From contig JAVYIG010005365.1 of assembly GCA_035222895.1 (NCBI GenBank), forward strand, positions 1-64,000: 64,000 bases of DNA, in the 5' to 3' direction. Both the position numbers and the translations under genes were made by a program. Shown here one piece after another: positions 62,101-64,000 of the stretch; position 1 is the first letter of the stretch; each line of letters begins with the position of its first letter. The notes under the pieces were generated by a model, which ran no database searches, was not told the origin of the DNA, and saw nothing but the letters and a program-made list of their open reading frames with translations. The DNA is from Strongylocentrotus droebachiensis (Eukaryota > Echinodermata > Echinoidea > Camarodonta > Strongylocentrotidae).

Positions 62101-62986
62101 TCATCATGATCATGTTAATAAATAATATAATCTGTTTTGATCTCAACAATAGGGCCATGAAATTGATTCTCTCTCGAGACAGATAATAATCACATTAAAA
62201 CGGTGGAATGCCTGAAATTCATAATTCTGTTTTGGTGACTAAATCACTAAAATCAATACTAGAGATCCTACTCCTAGACCTTCATTTTAATATAAAAAGA
62301 GGCAACACACTGGCTTGATTGCAGCCATTCGTTCATGGACAAATGATTTTACCCATCCCCATAGTCATAAACCACGCAAACTGCATGCTACGTGTAGTGA
62401 ATGAGATTGCTTTATGACAGAGCGAGGCATGACGCGCTCGCTCGCATCCATCTGTTATGCACTGTCATTGTGTATCGCACGTGGTCTAAAACATGCACGT
62501 TTCGTTTGTGAGCCAGCAGTTATGCCGTAGACTCTACAAAAACCCTCGATTTTGGCCGTACACTTTCAGTTAAAACAGTAAAAAGGATCACTAGGGATTC
62601 TTCATTCTCGATTTCATCGTAGGAGACTTTGATTAAATCCCATGGCTAAGCTAAAACACATCATTATTCACAATCATGTCGAACGCTTCAAAAAATATTT
62701 TCCAAATACAAGCGATCCTTTGTCAGAAAAGCTTCACACAAAAACACGCTGAGCTCGCTTCGTCATGTGACACACGATGGGCATGCTTGCTTGACGCCAA
62801 GCCCGTGGCATGCATGCACGAAAATCGGCGAACTTACTTGTCATCTTCTTGCTCTTTTGACGCATAAATTCGTTCCCCTGCCTTTCGACCTCCCCTTGAA
62901 TCTTCTGAGTGATCCATAGATTGTCCTTGTGATTCTGATTGTTGTGAATAATCTGTACCGTTTGTGGAATAGTTAGATGTGTCCAT
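48212..62986 (-). CDS. hnRNP A/B-D-like (squid-type) RNA-binding protein, 8 coding exons, 351 residues
   Basis: Exons in transcript order (minus strand): 62986-62838, 56591-56551, 55707-55580, 54688-54527, 53141-53013, 52182-52083, 51304-51257, 48510-48212 (TGA). That is 1056 nt with all GT-AG ends and phases consistent. The start ATG (AACATGGAC, strong Kozak) follows no in-frame upstream ATG. RRM1 spans about 51-128 (RNP2 LFVGGL at 52-57, RNP1 RGFGFVLF at 91-98) and RRM2 about 136-211 (RNP2 IFIGGI at 137-142, RNP1 LGFAFVKY at 176-183). An RGG patch (222-236) and a Gly/Tyr/Ser/Gln-rich prion-like tail (237-351) follow. The [15 protein letters not shown] lead-in matches the ASKNEED..MFVGG of vertebrate HNRNPAB/HNRNPD. 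Such proteins package pre-mRNA and influence splicing, transport and ARE-mRNA stability. Exon 7 (48 nt, phase 1/1) is frame-neutral. AB, D, DL or squid orthology is not decided. Confidence 0.96.
48716..49000. mobile_element. MITE-B copy in hnRNP intron 7 (degenerate)
   Basis: It starts CAGAGCTGCCAACCC and shares CATTGGTTAAATATGCATG, TTCGTCATGACTGGTGTGTT, AACATCCCCAAATTGC and GATACTTTACAGGA with the better-preserved copy at 56739-57163. The right terminus is not clear, so this copy looks older or truncated. Confidence 0.7.
49775..50334. mobile_element. ~560-bp MITE in hnRNP intron 7
   Basis: The left end TTAAAGTGATAGTTGAGTTC pairs with the right end GAACTCAACTATCCCTTTAG (about 50315-50334). 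The arms extend through CTGTT / AACAG. The ends resemble the TTAAAGGGATC terminus at 41471, so a TTAA-type family is possible. No coding capacity. Confidence 0.75.
53366..53488. repeat. Partial second copy of the 41471-41855 MITE
   Basis: GAGGCACTTCTTCATCATTT, CTTCAATATTACACCATATC and TAACATTGTTAAACGATCCC match the right part of the element at 41471-41855 at high identity and end at the same CTTTAA terminus. It lies in hnRNP intron 4. The left part is missing. Confidence 0.85.
55085..55205. repeat. Small inverted and tandem repeat in hnRNP intron 3
   Basis: ACAGATTCTAAAAATTT is repeated about three times (55155-55205; the last starts ACATATTCT). Upstream TTTTTAGAATCTGT (55110-55123) is its reverse complement, so the region can fold. 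It lies in the intron between exons 3 and 4. Confidence 0.7.
56680..57270. mobile_element. MITE-A interrupted by MITE-B
   Basis: Both flanks of this segment match the uninterrupted MITE-A at 46855-47012 (GTTGCTGGTTCCAAACAA on the left; ACACCAGACCCAAACACTGA and GAACCTCATGTGCAGGCTCT on the right). The match breaks exactly where MITE-B (56739-57163) sits. It lies in hnRNP intron 1. Confidence 0.8.
56739..57163. mobile_element. MITE-B, 425-bp DNA transposon with 14-bp TIRs
   Basis: It starts CAGACCTGCCAACC and ends with the exact reverse complement GGTTGGCAGGTCTG, flanked by TTGTGG on both sides (56733-56738 and 57164-57169), a 6-bp target duplication. No coding frame. The CAG-type terminus and duplication length would suit some hAT-like lineages, but superfamily is not settled. 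Further starts of the family: 48716 and 57827. Confidence 0.85.
57433..58843. mobile_element. 1.4-kb hAT-like element with 8-bp target duplication
   Basis: Perfect 15-bp termini CAAGCCTTTTATTAA and TTAATAAAAGGCTTG are flanked by ACTGGGTA on both sides (57425-57432 and 58844-58851). The 8-bp duplication fits hAT (P or Merlin types cannot be excluded). Subterminal GGGAGCC words repeat on the left (57453-57545), and GGGCGCC/GCCCGG words repeat on the right (58725-58828), likely transposase binding sites. No transposase frame is seen. A MITE-B start (CAGAGCTGCCAACC, 57827) lies inside, so elements are nested. It lies in hnRNP intron 1. Confidence 0.85.
58930..59075. repeat. C/G homopolymer-rich block
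   Basis: A run of C tracts and G tracts (TTCCCCCCCCCC, TTCAGGGGGGGAAA, CCCACCCCCCCCCC, TTAGGGGGGGG) alternates with A-rich sequence in hnRNP intron 1. Low complexity with no coding signal. Such runs are also prone to assembly error. Confidence 0.7.
59229..59274. repeat. Perfect 46-bp palindrome
   Basis: Two 22-base arms (TATTGTACCATGGACCTACT plus AC, and its exact complement) face each other around a two-base GA centre. Pairing is perfect to 59229/59274, where it stops. Deep in hnRNP intron 1 with no other element recognised around it. Confidence 0.95.
60036..60325. mobile_element. 290-bp MITE (CATGTTTAGYGTCC family)
   Basis: The left end CAAGTTTAGCGTCCC pairs with the right end GGACACTAAACATG. 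The interior has TTTTTT-rich tracts, ACTGCTAAAATGATCT and GGCAGCCATCTTGAAAAAT. A partial copy lies in RBR intron 9 at 16294-16468. Found here in hnRNP intron 1. Confidence 0.8.
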
Positions 62987-63084
62987 GTTATCGGCGTTAC
63001 TTCCTCCGGGATGTTCGTCAAGGAGTTGCAGGGAAGAGAGAACATGCCACACCAAAAATTTGCATTTTCGACATACTAATTAGA

Positions 63085-63160
63085 GCAGCTGCCGTATGCC
63101 GTTGTCTGATTGGTCAAAGTCTAGCAATGACGTCATATTGGCGGTAGATGCCATTTTAGA
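63085..63160 (-). promoter_or_regulatory. Probable proximal promoter of the hnRNP gene
   Basis: About 100-170 bases upstream of the hnRNP start codon, minus strand: an inverted CCAAT box (ATTGG on plus, 63109-63113, within TGACCAATCAG on minus), a full palindromic CRE TGACGTCA (63128-63135), a second CCAAT-like GCCAATATG next to the CRE, and a plus-strand GCCATTTTAG (63150-63159) that fits a YY1 site. A CAGCTG E-box lies at 63087-63092. This clustering near a housekeeping-type start fits a TATA-less promoter. No transcription start is set. Confidence 0.5.
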
Positions 63161-64000
63161 TTTGTCATCTTTTGTGTCTGGTTTTCAGTGGTATGTTGTC
63201 ATGTTTTATAGGAATTCGTGCGTTATGTTCGCGGGTTTTCCCCAGATGCTTCTAGAATGTAGGCTGTTGATTTCTCTTTGGTTATTTTTAAATGTAGGTT
63301 CATATTTGAGTGAAAGGTCGTGATTAACGCCAAGACTTTCCGCGCACCGTACCGCCGGTCATTTTTTTTTAAATTAAACGTTTCACTTTCAGACTGAATC
63401 AGAATCCCGAATTCAGACCGCGATCATCAGGTTGATCATAAACTTGTCGATTGAATATTGACTAGAATCTAGACCCTAGGCCTACAAATTAAGATCCAAC
63501 TGTATCATGAGTGAAATCTAACTCGATCTAGACTTAAGATTTAATGTGAAACACATTCAAGTCTAGATCTAGATAGAGTCTAGGGCTAGGCCTACGCCTG
63601 GTTTATTTTAGACGAATTCATTGTGGAAGAACGTGAGTCTGAGTAAATTTAAATTTAAATGCCTACCGACTATCCTGATCTTGCGTGCTGTCGTCATCCA
63701 ATTGTCGATTCATCTTGCTTTTAGTTTTAGTTTACGACTGAGCCACGGGCTACTGAGAATGTCGAGAACGAAAACCGCCGACTTACAGTTCAGCTGCCCC
63801 CGAATCCGAGAAAATAGAATTCAAAACTCAGAACGGATTCCACGCTAAAGTAAATTGTAATGGCAAGATTGACCTTCGTTCGATCGTCGTCCGTGGCGTT
63901 TTGAAAATACGCGGGATAAAAGTTCAACGCGCGGGCGGGCGCGCACGCCAATATCCGACTATCAATCGTATACGTAAATGACGTTTATCGATGCCGCACG
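63161..64000. other. Upstream flank of the hnRNP gene, no gene recognised
   Basis: It contains an inverted repeat at about 63515-63600 (GATCTAGACTTAAG facing TTCAAGTCTAGATC, outer AGGCCTA words) and a GC-rich end (63880-63960, CGCGCGGGCGGGCGCGC) that may be a CpG-rich promoter of a gene lying beyond the window. Nothing coding can be supported. Confidence 0.4.

Noticed and set aside
62734-63045. 103-codon minus-strand frame starting MFSLPCNS as the first hnRNP exon
   Set aside because: The frame starting at 62986 continues in phase through a consensus donor at 62837 into the RRM exons; this one does not lead to any conserved sequence.
1-64000. LTR retrotransposon, retrovirus-like, Polinton or toxin remnant
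   Set aside because: No paired long direct repeats with a tRNA primer site, and no gag, protease, integrase, capsid or envelope motifs were seen. The reverse transcriptases present are all of the non-LTR type.
1-64000. Microbial-type defence or biosynthetic gene cluster
   Set aside because: Host genes are intron-bearing animal genes (RBR ligase, GAR1, hnRNP), and no operon-like run of open frames exists on either strand.

Overview
This is a eukaryotic, intron-rich, AT-rich animal window. Its genes have metazoan GT-AG introns, and it holds several clades of animal LINE, a tRNA-derived SINE and many short non-autonomous DNA transposons. Frequent TACATGTA- and AGGCCTA-type words, together with the repeat styles, suggest a marine invertebrate deuterostome. 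My best guess is an echinoderm such as a sea urchin, but that is an inference only. No bacterial operon, CRISPR array, phage or LTR/retroviral element was recognised.

Three host genes can be rebuilt exon by exon with consistent splice phases. (1) Plus strand, 5933-19697: 12 coding exons giving a 1026-residue RING-between-RING (RBR) E3 ubiquitin ligase of Ariadne-like type. It has a long N-terminal half with no recognised domain. (2) Plus strand, 31487-35356: six coding exons giving a 213-residue GAR1, the H/ACA snoRNP subunit. (3) Minus strand, 62986-48212: eight coding exons giving a 351-residue hnRNP A/B-D/squid-type protein with two RRMs and a Gly/Tyr-rich tail. GAR1 and the hnRNP gene are convergent, with about 12.8 kb of gene-poor DNA between their stop codons. 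Both make RGG- or GY-rich RNA-binding proteins, and each has one frame-neutral exon in its low-complexity tail.

Layout. 1-3030: repeat-derived DNA with arrays of a GGGGCACTT-type repeat. 3030-5450: a tandem duplication broken by a CR1-like LINE. 5541-5823: a foldback MITE. 5933-19697: the RBR gene, whose introns carry a hAT-like MITE with an 8-bp target duplication, a TA-flanked MITE, a long foldback and a nearly perfect 10 x 115 bp tandem array. 19.7-31.4 kb: downstream DNA with an RTE-like LINE fragment, foldbacks, a 330-bp TTC microsatellite, a 1.3-kb hairpin-bearing satellite with higher-order structure, and a LINE with a 581-codon open RT frame. 31.5-35.4 kb: GAR1, with a TTAA-flanked piggyBac-like MITE in its last intron. 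35.4-48.2 kb: intergenic DNA with a SINE, an inverted-orientation copy of the GGGGCACTT array, and mariner-like and TTAA-flanked MITEs. 48.2-63 kb: the hnRNP gene, with nested MITEs and a 1.4-kb hAT-like element in intron 1. 63-64 kb: its probable promoter (CCAAT box, CRE).

I found no clear new gene system. The most notable items are the RBR ligase with no assignable named orthologue, the hairpin satellite linked to a mobile-element-like end, the paired GGGGCACTT arrays, and several transposon insertions whose target duplications or empty sites can be read directly.
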